Positions 46,955-58,197 of a stretch of DNA of 64,000 nucleotides are shown piece after piece. The DNA is from Bombardia bombarda. Taxonomy: Eukaryota > Ascomycota > Sordariomycetes > Sordariales > Lasiosphaeriaceae. The stretch lies in the NCBI GenBank assembly GCA_030512295.1, contig JAULSR010000005.1, forward strand, positions 2,542,001 to 2,606,000, written 5' to 3'. The translations under genes and the position numbers were made by a program. The notes under the pieces were generated by a model. That model had not been told where the DNA came from. It worked only from the letters and a program-made list of their open reading frames with translations, and did no database searches. The stretch's first letter is position 1, and the number at the start of each line of letters is the position of its first letter.

Positions 46955-46975
46955 CCCCCCCCCCCCCCCCCCCCC
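46955..46975. repeat. Homopolymer tract C21
   Basis: Twenty-one consecutive C followed directly by ACAG. Such a tract is prone to length error, so reading frames across it (for example 46882-47190) are not reliable. Confidence 0.9.
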
Positions 46976-47712
46976 ACAGCCGTGATGCCGACGGCGACAA
47001 CAGCGACAGCGACAGCGCCAGCGCCAACTCACCCACTGACCTTTCTGTTGATACTGCTAACGCTCACCCATGGGTTTCTCCCGGACATGAAACCCCAATC
47101 AGGCAGCAGCGAGTCCTTCTAGATGGATTCGACGGACCCGCTGCCAAGCGCTGCAACGGCGTTGTAGCATACTACCACCACGGCCACTGACGGCCTGGTC
47201 ATGGTCACTTGACCCCACGGTATCTCAGTAGCTGAAGAAAAGAAGAGAATTTTTTATGAACGGTACATGTCACCTGTAAGAAGTAAGGAGAGGGGCTTTT
47301 TTGGTTTGTGAGTGAGTCTTTGTTTTATTCTTCTTGGGTGTCACCCAAGTGAAAACCAGCCTGTTTGAAGCGGCATCCTTTGGGAAAAGCCACCAAAGAC
47401 AATATGCAAGACGCAAAGGCGTAAACATATTCGTCAAAGGTAAGCAAGTACGCAAGCACCATACCTGCTAGATCGACACGGAAGGCCATAGACCCTTCCG
47501 CTATTGTCCGTCGCCTCATTTGCCGTGCACATGTGACACGCTATTTCCTCGCCCACGCTTCCTTTTCCCTGCTAAGAAGCCAGGGCGCAACACCCCCGAC
47601 GACCAGTGATGTTGTGAGAGGCTTGGCGACATAGCGGTGGGCGCAGATCTCTCTCTCCCAACCAGAGAAGCGGTCGAAAACTCACCCAAATGAAGGTGAA
47701 TATGTGGATGGC

Positions 47713-49466
47713 CTAACTCCTGGAAGCAAAGGCTAGCTCGCGAGGCAAGCGGAAGCTGGCGCAGAACATGCGCTTGGCCGGCGCAACATCCCGGACGTCA
47801 TGAATGGCCACCTCGCCCTCAACGTCAGGATTGCCGGGCCTCATGGGGAACCCCAGCTCCTTTGTGATCCTCTGGCAGATATCGTTCAGGGGCGTCTCGT
47901 CATCGGCCTTGTAGGAGAAGCAGTGCACATGTATCAGCGGCAGCTTGGTCGCCGTAGCCGGCTCAAAGAGCGCCTCGTGGCCCGCGTACAGCCCACGGTA
48001 GCAGCCCACGAACTCGATGGCGGAGGCAGGCAGGTTCATGACGAAATGGGAGATGGTTGCGGGTATGGGGATGCGTGTAGGCTCGGGGGTTGGGGCGGTG
48101 GGACCGCCGGCCGCGGTCTTGGTCCTCGTGGGGCGTTTCCCGGGCATGATTGCGCATTCGCCCTTGTTTGCAGCGTCGACAACCAGATCGGCGGCCTTGA
48201 GGATAAATGTGCGGCCGTCTTCACAAAAAGGGCGCACAAATTGCGATACCTGCGCTTTCGTTGTCAGCGCAATGACCATCAAACAAGTTGTTGAACATGA
48301 TAGAACGAGGTGAAAGAAGCAAGGATCTAGTTGTCTCTGACCTTGTTCTTCTCAATGGCATCCTTGAGGTAATAGAAGCTTTCAGGGTTCATGTCGTTTG
48401 CCCACACGAATACCCCTTTCTTGCCGGCAGGCACGGCAAAGGGGCCGATGCCAGCCATGACATCGCACACAACCTCGCGCGGCTGGAACAAGTCGATGAG
48501 TCTGCGGTGCTCTGTCTCGAGCTTGCTGTTCCAGTACACTTTGGCGTAGTCAAAATCGAAGAGACAACCACCCTCCGTGACCTTGACCTGTAAGTCGTCC
48601 GGGCCGGCCAGAACTTCGTATTGGAACGTCCTGAACTCGGATTCTGTGCCGACATTGTCGACCTTGTTGATGACGGTCGTGATCTGAGGATTCTTGTCCA
48701 ATAGGACTTCGGCGATCACCTTCTTGTAGGGGAGATAGCGATCCCGTAGGTTGAGATGTGCTTGGCTTGGTTAGGATAGAGCGCCTAGGTTTCAACAAGT
48801 GATGGTGACGGTAAGCTTACCTACATGACCGGCTGTATTGAAGCCGGCGGGTATATCGCCGTGGAGTTCGTCGGGGAGAATGGAGGACATGACATCATCT
48901 ATAAGCCCAGGGTGTCAGAGGAGACGCATGAGATCATAACAGGAGGGAGGGTCTTATTTGCATACGGTACGACCAGTAGTCATATTCGAGCCTGAGCTCA
49001 TAAGGGATGACAGCCAGGTCCTGCTTCTTGACAGCTTCTGTGAGCACGGGGCCCCAGGTTTCGGGAGCTGGAATAAGAGGTTAGCATCTGCATAAGTTGG
49101 GCAGTGAATGACAACATCATGACCATCCTACTAACCTTGGGCGTTGATGCCTGGGCTCAGAATCAGACATTTCCGCCCCTGGTCGGCCAGGGCCTTATCT
49201 GGGTGGGAAACAATGGGAGAGACACGGTCGAGGCGCAAAAGCTCCTTGCTGTCCAGAAGGGCCTTGCGATACTTTGAGAGGAGGCGGTTGTCGTGCAGCG
49301 TAGCGGCAGCCAGGTCTACCTTCTTGGAAAAGAGGGCTCGGTTCAAGGCGGCGGCGCCTGAGCGAACAACGGGGGGGCGAAAGATGGACATGTCTTCTTT
49401 CCCATTGCCAACGACGACAGTAGAACCCTCGACCTTCTCTGTCTTGTTGCTACAACTGGTACTCAT
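47713..49466 (-). CDS. TRM5: tRNA (guanine37-N1)-methyltransferase Trm5
   Basis: Exons are 49466-49136, 49067-48966, 48898-48821, 48760-48342 and 48249-47713, 488 aa with this start. The introns (60-92 bp) restore INAQAPETWG, YDYWSYHDVMSSILP, NTAGHVAHLNLRDRYLPYKK and EKNKVSQFVRPF. The last donor is GTCAGA, weaker than usual. Key motifs are RPPVVRSGAAALNRALF at the N-terminus, NKVDNVGTESEFRTF, DYAKVYWNSKLETEHRRL and the SAM-binding VVCDVMAGIGPFAVPA (about residue 270), then FVWANDMNP. It methylates N1 of G37 in cytosolic and mitochondrial tRNAs. Candidate ATGs at 49559, 49493, 49466 and 49391 are all in frame; 49466 was chosen for its context (acaATGA), while the longest could add a targeting leader. 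Confidence 0.92.
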
Positions 49467-50030
49467 TGTCAGTTTTTTTATGTTTGGTTTCATCTGAAAA
49501 AAATGTGAGTCTGACTTACTGGATATATGGGATATATGGATCCTGCAGGGCCCAGTCATAGGTACTGGAAAATGGGGGTGATGCTAGAGAACATTCTATC
49601 GTGCCAAGACAAAAAGAAACTGACCGCCCCACCCACCCACACACTGTGCTGCTGGTACTCAGTACCTACACAGTACCTTAGGCACCTATGTAGGGTACCT
49701 TAGTTATAGCCTTTGGTGCCTGGCTGGCTGCAGCTTCCCTCCCCCTAAAGATTTGGGTTTGCACTCCGTACCTTGTAATCTTTTGTTCACCCCAAATTAC
49801 CAGGTAACCTTTTGAGTAGCCCCCGACATCTAGGTAATGCAGTTTATTGGCACTGGTAGGTATTATTATTAGCATTGGACGTGCTGGTGTTGGCGGTGGC
49901 TTTCACATCTCCAACAACGCCGGCCTACAAATACTGTCACAGCAACAATCTCCCTGCCCCTAGGACAGCCTACTGAGAGAGTAGCTATTCTCTAAAACGT
50001 CTCTCTTTCTGCTCTCCTTTATTCCAGACT
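49467..50030. promoter_or_regulatory. Intergenic between nus1 end and trm5 start
   Basis: Upstream region of trm5 (-), next to the end of nus1 (-). Dense TACCTTAGGCACC-type motifs occur at 49660-49710. No further gene. Confidence 0.5.
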
Positions 50031-51027
50031 TTATCTCCCTAGACGCATTTGTGCGCGCGCGTAATTGCACAAGGCGCGATAAAACACCTGGTACTCTACC
50101 CCCTGTTGTCCTGCACGTGGAAGATCTCTGTGAGCCGGACCTGCCATGGTGGATAGCCGGCCAGCTCGACGTGGGGACTAAAAAGAACAAGCAGATCCGG
50201 CTCGCCCATGACGATCTCCCTGAGCTCGGTATCCACCACCTCTATGCATATGTCGGCCGGTGCTACCTTGAACCGTTGCGACATCTCGGTGAGTGTCTTT
50301 GTGAGGTCTACTATCGAGTCCCGCCCGTCCTCAGCCGACAGCAGCAGTATCGAGAGATGCTTGGAGCTTCCGTCACCTGCCTGTCCTGCCCGGGAAGACA
50401 CATGCGACTCTATCACAGGGATGTGGGGCCCTTCTACGCTGAGGGATGGGAACTGCGGCCCAAAATATGCTGCCAGCTTCTGTGACACGGCCCGGTGAGT
50501 CTCGGGTACGTAGCCCTTGAGTATGCCTATATCAACCGTCAGTTGCAGTCCGCAGAGTTTTGTTCCTCTCGTAGTCTCGCAGGGGGGGGTCATGTACCCG
50601 TCTTTTCATATATGGATAGCATCGGGATGCCTGCGCTGGCACACCATGCCGCAATGTCGGCGGCTTCGTTGATCAACCTCTCAAGCCCGGCGCCGCCTCT
50701 CCCTTCATCCTCGAGGGTCAGGATGACACTGATATGGTCTGGTAGTCTTGTCAGTCCCTTGACATCCCCCTGGATCAGCTCCGGCGTTCGGTGGTGGTGG
50801 TAGTAGATGGAGTTGAATCTGTTGGTGACGGCATGGTACGCCTGGCGGATCTTCATGTAGAGTGAGAAAACTGTGTGGATGATGGAGTAGATAAGAAGGT
50901 AGAGCTGTTTCTTGAGGAAATGCCGCAGCCCGAGTCTGAGCTTCTTTTCCCTAGTTTTGGAGTCTGCTCGCTTTGAAGCCCGGGGCGGCGGCGACGGGAG
51001 ATATGGCTGTCGGGGCGTCAGCGTCAT
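50031..51027 (-). CDS. NUS1: Nus1/NgBR-like subunit of dehydrodolichyl diphosphate synthase, C-terminal frameshift
   Basis: Exons are 51027-50598 and 50526-50096 as read, 286 aa; intron 71 bp (GTACAT...GATATAG, branch CTGAC) restores SIYEKTGILKGYVPETHR. The ATG 51027 lies directly behind an in-frame TAA. A basic N-tail and one membrane segment (LYLLIYSIIHTVFSLYM) are followed by LPDHISVILTLED, AAWCASAGIPMLSIYEKTG and GEPDLLVLFSPHVELAGYPPW, QVRLTEIFHVQDN. Nus1 pairs with the catalytic cis-prenyltransferase to make dolichol for glycosylation at the ER. The zero frame stops at TAG 50096 right after a G5 run. Shifted by one base, the sequence continues as 22 codons ending in MRLGR and a TAA at 50031; this contains the RxG motif needed for activity in the family. 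One missing G (or a -1 slip) explains it. Confidence 0.86.
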
Positions 51028-51746
51028 CGTCAATTAGGTAGGGGCTGGTCTTTAAGTATTCGTTGTTGATGCGCCATGAAGCGCCTGCCGTCAGTCGTTC
51101 GCACCTTAAGAAGCCTGACCCTTTCCTCGGGTGTCAGCAGCTTATGCCCTACCATCTCATCTCGACGGTAGGTCTCGAGGTACCGCTTGCTGAAGGCCAT
51201 AGGTGGCAGAAAGAGGGTCCAACGCGGCTCAGAGTGGTCCGAGGTCCAGAAGGAAATTGGGAAGGAAATGGGATGAAATCCGAGTTGACAAGCTCCTCCA
51301 CCTCAACAGGTACCTATTGCGCCGGATCGGATAGACAGATGGGCAATGCGTGCAAGGCGCCGAGTTGGGGAGAGAAGAAGCGAGAAACTGCATACTGTGT
51401 ACACGTGTAAATACAGGGGTGATGGGATCCAATGTGGCTTGAGCTCCGGTTTAGGTCCCGTTCCTCCCGTTCCCCGCTAATGGGGTTCACCAAGTAGCGC
51501 CTCCCTTGCCTAAGTACATCCATTGTAGTGCACCCACCCAGCACCCAGCACTGTAATGCACCCGCATACCTGCCGGCAAGGTAAGGTATGTAGGTAGGTA
51601 ACGACACCAACCCCCATCCCCAACGTCACCACCTAATGCTCCTCCACGGTCCCATCCGTAGCCTGGCGTCCAACGCCATTGCAGGCGCAATCAATTGAGC
51701 ACCCAAACGATCTACCTACTTGTACACGGCGAGGTGAATCGCGGCC
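51028..51746. promoter_or_regulatory. Divergent promoter of nus1 (-) and sec10 (+)
   Basis: About 0.72 kb separates two start codons facing away from each other. It contains AAGGTAAGGTATGTAGGTAGGTA near 51578-51600. Both genes serve the secretory route, so shared control is possible but not shown. Confidence 0.5.
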
Positions 51747-54411
51747 ATGGCCATGGAACGCGGCGGGTCTTCCAGCACCAGGGCCCTCTTCCCCAAGGGC
51801 CCCAGCTTCACCCTCGACGACTTCTCCAGCAAGGACTTCATCGTCCGTGATTTTGTCGACTCGCTCGCCGAGACTGCAGTCCCTGCAAACCGCCGGTCTG
51901 GCCCGTCACATAACGCCTTTGACCCAAAGCCGCTGATCAGAACCTTTGAGAGTAAGACCCAGCCTGTCCCCATCTATCTCCATGTCTGTTCGGACTGCCT
52001 GCTGACCCCCCTCAGACGCCCTCTCGCAGCTGGGCACCCTATCCGAGGAGCTACAGGAGAAGGAGTCGGAACTCCTGTCACAGGTCCGCCGCGCCGAGAT
52101 ACAGCATGACCAGACCCTCGATACCCTGGGCCGCAAGCTCGACGAGTCCATGGCCCAGTTCGAGGCCCTCGACCTGACCCTCAACAACCCCAACACCAGC
52201 TACAACACCAGCGGCAGCAACTACAGCAATGGAAATTCCCGCTCAGACGGCGGAGGAAACGTGGCCGTGCAGATCGGCGAGAAGCTGGAAGAGCTGGACA
52301 GGAAGCGGAGAAAGGCGCAGGACGCCAACTTCCTGATCCAGTGCTGGGTCGAGGTCACCGAATCAGGGCAGCTGACCTCGCTCGAGGAGATCCAGAGACA
52401 AGGCGGCGCCGAGAACAAGGTCCGCTGCGCAGTCATTGCCCGCCAGTTGATGCGCATCAGCCAGCGCCTCGACCCCGGCTCGTGGGGCCAGCAAACCAAC
52501 GGCTCCCGTGCCAATGGCATCACGAATGGCGTCACCGGCGCAAGCCCAAAGCATAACACAAGAGAGGTCCTGGAGAAGTTCTCTGAGCTGCTGGAGCAGG
52601 ACCTCCTGAAACAGTTCAACAACAGTTACCGCCGCCAGAATTTTGACGACATGATGGAATGCGCAAAGGTGTTGCACGACTTCAACGGCGGCGCCAGCGT
52701 CATAGCCACCTATGTGAACCAGCACCAGTTCTTCATTGACCGGGATCAACTCATCACAGATGAAGTCACAACCGATGGCGAGATGTGGGATCAGCTGGCC
52801 GACCCCGATTCTGACCCCCCTGGCGTCGAGCCCAGCTTGCAGTCTCTCATTGACGAGGTCAAGATTGTGATGCAGGAGGAGTCTTTTATCATAAAGCGGG
52901 CTTTCCCGTACCATGAAACAGTCTTGATCAAGTTCATACAGCGCGTCTTTCAGCAATCAATCCAGCAGCGACTGGAAATGCTTCTGGATAAGGCGACAAC
53001 TATTTCCTCCCTGGCGTTTTTGCGGTCGTTGCACGCGTCACGGTCTTATATAAGCGCCTTGATTGAGGACCTCAAGACACATGGGCTCACTGAACACCCC
53101 GAGCCCTGCTCAGCCCAGATTGCGCAGACATTGGATCACCAACTGGAGGAGCTCTTCGTTCCGTATCTGGTAGGAAATTCGTATATCGATCGAGAGAGAA
53201 AGAGCTTGGAGGAAATGTACAACTCCTTGCTCTTCAAATTCACACTATACCACTCGAGGAGAAAGAAGGCCCCAACGGGATTCATGGCCGCTATCGCCCA
53301 ACAGGGAACCCAAATACTGGCAACAGCCAAAGACGCTTATATGGAACGTCTTGACTCATCAGACTTGACTCCTACTCAGAAAGCCATGATGCTTCGAGTG
53401 GCCGGTCTGCAAGATAACAACAATAACAAGAACGAAATTGAAGTTTCTGAAGAACACGGTGTTCTCAGCATCGCCAATGCCAAGCGTATGATCATATGGC
53501 TGGCAGAGAGCGTCCGCAGGACGCTCGAGATGGGGTCCGCAAGCGACACACCAAAGGACGTCAACGTCCTTCTCAACCTACTCCTTACCAGCATGGGCAG
53601 GGTCTACGTAGAGACAGCCCTGGATGCCGCACTTGACGCGGCCTCGTCCCAGGAGAACGTAAAAACCGAGCCCGATCTCTCGTACCTACCGCTCATCAGG
53701 CCAGCCGTTACCATCACAAACATCATGTCGCGCTTCATCACAACCGTGCTCATCCGGCTGGCTGAATCCAATACGACAGTGCGGCGCAACATGGAGGCCC
53801 AGACCAGGGCGACCATCGAGGCGACCGAGAAGAAGACAAACGCCGTCATGAAGAGCACCATGGACGTGGCCATTAACTGGGTGGCCAAGCTGCTGGCCCA
53901 GCAGAAGAAACTCGACTTCCGCCCCAGAGACAACGACCTGGAAGGGCTCGTCGACTCGCTGCAGACGCCCACCTGCCAGGCCATCTGCACCTTCTTGTCG
54001 TCCAAGGTGGCGGCCCAGGCGGCCCATGCCATCGACGGCCACAACCTCGAAATGTTCAGCTCGGAGCTGGCCCTCGCCGTCCACCGCCTCCTCTTTGAGC
54101 ACCTCAAGAAGTTTCCCGTCAACGCCACGGGCGGCCTGATGGTCACCAAGGACATTGCCAAGTACGTCTCGTCCATGAAGGAGTGGCCCCTCTCCAAGGA
54201 CGTCGAGCAGATCGTCGAGCTGCTCACCGAGGTTGGCTATCTGTTTATCATCGGGCCCGAGGCCCTGCGCGAGCGTTCCCGCAACTTGGCGTCTGGTGGG
54301 ACGACAGGCGGGGTGGGCAAGAAGTTGCAAAAGGCCGATTTCAAGGCTTTTGTCCAGCGCAGAGAGGACGCGAGCACCGTGGGCGTTCAGAGCGTGCTTG
54401 CTGGGCTTTGA
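51747..54411 (+). CDS. SEC10: Exocyst complex component Sec10
   Basis: Exons are 51747-51951 and 52016-54411, 866 aa; intron 64 bp (GTAAGA...CCCTCAG, branch CTGAC) makes the Asn of RTFENALSQLG. The start MAMERGGSS at 51747 has a second ATG two codons later. Conserved strings are LDDFSSKDFIVRDFVDSLAE, a coiled coil (EELQEKESELLSQVRRAE, LGRKLDESMAQFEALD), EKLEELDRKRRKAQDANFLIQCWVEV, SLEEIQRQGG, RQLMRISQRLDPG, and C-terminal HRLLFEHLKKFPVNATGG. The family length (about 850 aa) agrees. Sec10 links the exocyst halves and helps tether secretory vesicles at growth sites such as hyphal tips. A low-complexity Asn/Ser insert (NTSYNTSGSNYSNGNS) follows the coiled coil. No oddity in frame. Confidence 0.93.
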
Positions 54412-55056
54412 GCCAACAGCGATTACGCATATAGGCAACAGGGCGTGTTGAGCTGAAGAGGAGATGGCGTATATATTGGTTGATGAATTGGGTGGTTGGG
54501 TGGCGTTGTTTCTGTTCTCTTCCGTTTTAATTTCGGGCCGTTTGATGCAGGTACATAGCGATAGCCATATTCGAAAATGGAAAGGATTGTATGACCAAAA
54601 AGTAACGGTACGCTCTTTGATTAGCTAAGGATGTACCTAGTTGTCTTACTTGCCGGTTTGTTGTCTTGTACTCGTTTGCATGTCCTCTGTGTTATGATTA
54701 GGTAGGTATGTAGATACTTGTTCCATAATCCATCATTTTTTACTACCGCAGCTGTTCCTTCCATTGCGAATGGCCAGACCCAGGCTGTGTGTGGTTCACC
54801 ATCTGAAGACTCTAACGCAGGAAGCAACCGCTGTGTTGCTAAGCAGAACATAGTTTGTGGTTTATCATTCGGTCGATATAGCAAAATGTTTATTCATACA
54901 CATATATGCACAAAAGTGCATCTACATCCTCGTCCGTCGCTTCACCAACCGGACGCGTAAACATGGTCTAGGCTGTCCTAAAGAACATGTAGCTCATGTC
55001 AAGTGAGAGCAGGGATGGTGTTCGCTATGAACAGAGAGGGAAAGGAGTTTGTTTCT
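54412..55056. other. Intergenic, convergent 3' ends of sec10 and cyt-4
   Basis: UTR-like, AT-richer DNA with one TAGGTAGGTATGTAG motif near 54700. No gene. Confidence 0.6.
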
Positions 55057-58000
55057 CTACAACGATGCACCTTTCAGCTCGACCGTCTCCAATACCTTGA
55101 CTTGCACCTTTCGCCAATACACATTGACGTCGGTCAGTTCCACAGCAAACTTGTCACCGACATGTACATCTGCCGTCTGAAGCTGGCCGCCGAGATCCTG
55201 GGGCATGATCACGGCCGACATCTCGAACCAGTCTAGATATCCCCTGACAAACTCCTTGGGTATAACCTCACTAACGGTGAACTGGAACGACTTCGGCAGC
55301 GGCTTGGAGCCTTCCCCAAACCGCCACGCTCGCACTAGCGCCTGGAGCTGCCATTCTCTGTCTCCGTCCATGTTATCACGCATCTTTGCAAAGCGCTCGC
55401 GCAGGCGCAAGTGAGGAATTATGTCCCTTTGAAGGTCTTGTTGACTGAATGGCACGATGGCGGGTATGGCGGATTTGGGCAATATCGTTAGGCCTCGGCG
55501 GTGTTCCTCCAGCAGCACCGCCTCGATCTGCCAGTGAACCAGCAAGTCGCAGTATCGACGCAGTGGCGAAGTTGCTTTGGTATACATGTCGATTCCCATG
55601 ATATAGTTGCGACTTGGAACGGCAGCGATGTCGTGACCGCCAAGAAGCTGACGCAACGTGTGATAATCCTCAGTCGGGGGGCGTTTGCCCTCAACGAGCT
55701 GCGGGTAAAATACATTCCGGGTGAAGGCGTTCAAGGCGGCAACGTTCTCTTTGGCAGGGTTCTGGACGCGGTAGGGGATGGAGATATGACGATCATGACA
55801 CCATCGAGCCGCCACTTGGCCTGCCAGCTGCATCAAACTGCTGACCAAGGGGTTTCCATTACCCTGATACGAGATACGAATATAAGGGTTTCCGGTGCAA
55901 TTCAGGGTAGCCCGGTCCGCCTTGATACTGGTGTGCTCTAATGAAACTTCAGCCTTGGCGCGAGGCAAGTAAACGGGCATCGCTCCCTGCCGAATGCGAA
56001 TGTTATGGATAGCTTTAGCGAGTCTTCCTAGCGTCCGGATTTCGGCAAGCTGCTGTTTTGACAGTTCCTTGGGTTCGGTCATCTTCCTAGTTGGAGGCTC
56101 GGAAAGAGTCGGAGGGTTGCCAACTTCAAAAGTGTCGCCTGGCAATGGAACTGCAGGATCAGTAGGCCCAGAGATGGACGACACATGCTCGGGCGTAATA
56201 TTGATGACATCCCGTATGATAGCAGGTGTAACTTTGTAATCAACATGTTTGCCTGCCTCATTTACCCTGGCACTAAAGGCGAGAGACGGGCGGTCAGGGG
56301 CCAAAGAGAAGGTTTCCCGCACAACTTCCTCTGCGAACATGGCTGTAGTATTCCCGGAAAGGTAAGAGCTCTGCGCCATGACAGCAGCCTGCTTAGCTAG
56401 TGGGCTATCGTGTGCGATGCGCGAAGCTGGATCGGCGACGTGGATGTGAATCCAATATTCTCCTTGTTTGTCTGCCTTCTCAATCGAAACTCCGTCGTCA
56501 ATATCATCGGCGCTTGTGTCGTCGATGCAATAAACCGTCGAGCCCTTAAAATCTCGCCTTAGATGGGCGAGCCGATCTGGCCCAAGAAGCTCTTCTGGGC
56601 TCACGTCGTGCTTCGCAGGACTGATGCCACCGGCCCGCATAAGCTCTGTCCCTGGAAGACGGAGGTTGTGTCGAGAGTGGAGGTCCCACGGCGTGATCCA
56701 GCCAATCTCTTGGAGAAAGATCCACCCGGTGGCTTGGTCGAGCAGCTCAATTTCTGTGTACCTGCCTGTTGCTCGCAGTATGGCAGAGCCGATCCAATGA
56801 AGATGTGAAGCGGGTGGGAAGCTGTCCTCGGCTGCCCACAGGTGCATAAAGCGAGAACATTCCGATGAAAACTTGCGCCAGTCATCGAAACTTTTCCACT
56901 CTGGCGGCGATGCGGGCTCTTGTACTTGACCCAACATGCCGGTCGGAGGCAGTGCACGACTTGCCCGGTGCTTGTCGATCATTTTCCGAACTTCAGTAAT
57001 GTATGTTGCGACAGGGTTAGGGAACAGAACAGGTGTTTTCGACTTTGATTTGCCCAAATCATCGTAGAAATTACGCACATGCGTCTCCATTGCCCTGATA
57101 ACCTCAACGTCATCCCGGGAGCTGATACGAAAAAGGTTGGACTGGGTTTGTTGGCTGCTTTGGTCTAGGGCCCGAAAGGCAATGTTATCCCGAATGAGGA
57201 CGTTATGGACGGCGTACAGGGCGAACGAGTTATGATGAATCTTTCCTTGGCGTTTGATGTTGGGGGGGAGAAGTTCATCAGCTATTTCACCCAGGCTCAT
57301 TATCCTCTCGTACTTGGTTGTGAGGATATTCGAGGCGTTGTTCAGCTTGTTTGCATATAGCTGCTGAATCTTCTGGGCCGAGAGTTCGAAGGCCTGCATT
57401 CGACGGATCAAGTGTGCGCCAACGTCTCTAGATGGGCCTGCTTTGAGTTCCTGGAGAACATCCAGGACATCCCTGGCACTGGATGTTGACGGCAAAGCAT
57501 CAATAACGGGCTGTAGCTCGGCGAGATCCTTGATAAAGGCCTTGACAACGAAACGTGTGCGGACATCGCGCCTGGTGAACCACTTGCCCGTGTTGGTATA
57601 GAAATGGACATGGCCATTGAAGTGGCCGAGACAGATAGCAAACGGCTGTATATTCCAGGCGTCGGAGCTAGACAGGAGGAACAGAGGGGCGTGTCAGCTT
57701 ATGGGGGCGTCTTTTGGTTAAGTAGCAATGCGACGGGCGGCTACCTACCTGACTTCGACCATATCACCGGCCTGCAGACCTGATTTTGCCAGGCCTACGT
57801 CAATAAGATCTTCGCCATCGTAGTCCAAGCGTTGGGATTCGTCCTGAAGATCGGCTTTCGGCTCGAGATGTCCGTCAACTGGGTTGCTGTGGAAGGCATT
57901 GGCGACAGGGCCGGTGGCGAGGGTTTTTGCAAGAACCAAAGCAGGCGCTGGATTGTTGGCTTCCCAGGCTCGCAGACGTGATCGTATACTCTCGTGAGGC

Positions 58001-58197
58001 TTGAAGGTGATCTCGGGGGAGGTGGAGGGGGAGGAGGAGGGGTCTTGGAGGCTGCTGCTGGCGTGTCGTCGAAATGGCGGCGAATGTCGAATATGGCCAA
58101 TAGCTGCCGTAGACGACTGGGCGGGTCTGGTACGGCCAATGCACCTCCAGCAGATATATGCCTGGCTGGTGGTGGTGGTGGTGGAAGATCGCAACAT
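55057..58197 (-). CDS. cyt-4: Mitochondrial exoribonuclease of the RNase II family (CYT-4/Dss1)
   Basis: Exons are 58197-57749 and 57667-55057, 1019 aa; intron 81 bp (GTAGGT...TGTCTAG, branch CTGAC) joins MVEVSSDAWNIQPFAICLGHFNGHVHFY. The N-terminus (MLRSSTTTTTSQAYICWRCIGR...SPPFRRHASSS) is a typical fungal mitochondrial presequence. The RNB catalytic signature YCIDDTSADDIDDGVS lies near residue 525, followed by YWIHIHVADP and RIRQGAMPVYLP, and YTKATSPLRRYCDLLVHWQ, a strong RNase II family string. A C-terminal S1-like OB fold (VHVGDKFAVELTDVNVY) closes the protein. It degrades mitochondrial RNA 3' to 5' (mtEXO with the Suv3 helicase in yeast) and affects intron processing in Neurospora. The ATG at 58197 begins the presequence. 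Confidence 0.94.

Larger units (their letters stand above)
40164..47712. other. 7.5-kb region without recognisable gene
   Basis: Left end is the reg1 promoter; right end is the trm5 3' UTR. Between them are many short frames with poor codon use, several microsatellites, a perfect 18-bp duplication and many TACCTA-type motifs (43.9-45.0 and 46.5-46.8 kb). The longest frame is 299 codons at 44172-45071 (-), in which the motif itself supplies many codons; I do not call it a gene. No transposase, reverse transcriptase or tRNA was recognised. Confidence 0.55.

Noticed and set aside
46882..47190. 102-codon frame spanning the C21 tract
   Set aside because: The frame depends on the exact length of a homopolymer, and the Ser/Asp-rich part comes from a simple GCGACA-like repeat.
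49486..49531. Possible extra 5' intron in trm5 (GTAAGT...TTTTCAG)
   Set aside because: The distance is only about 27 nt, well below the shortest introns seen in this window (53 nt).
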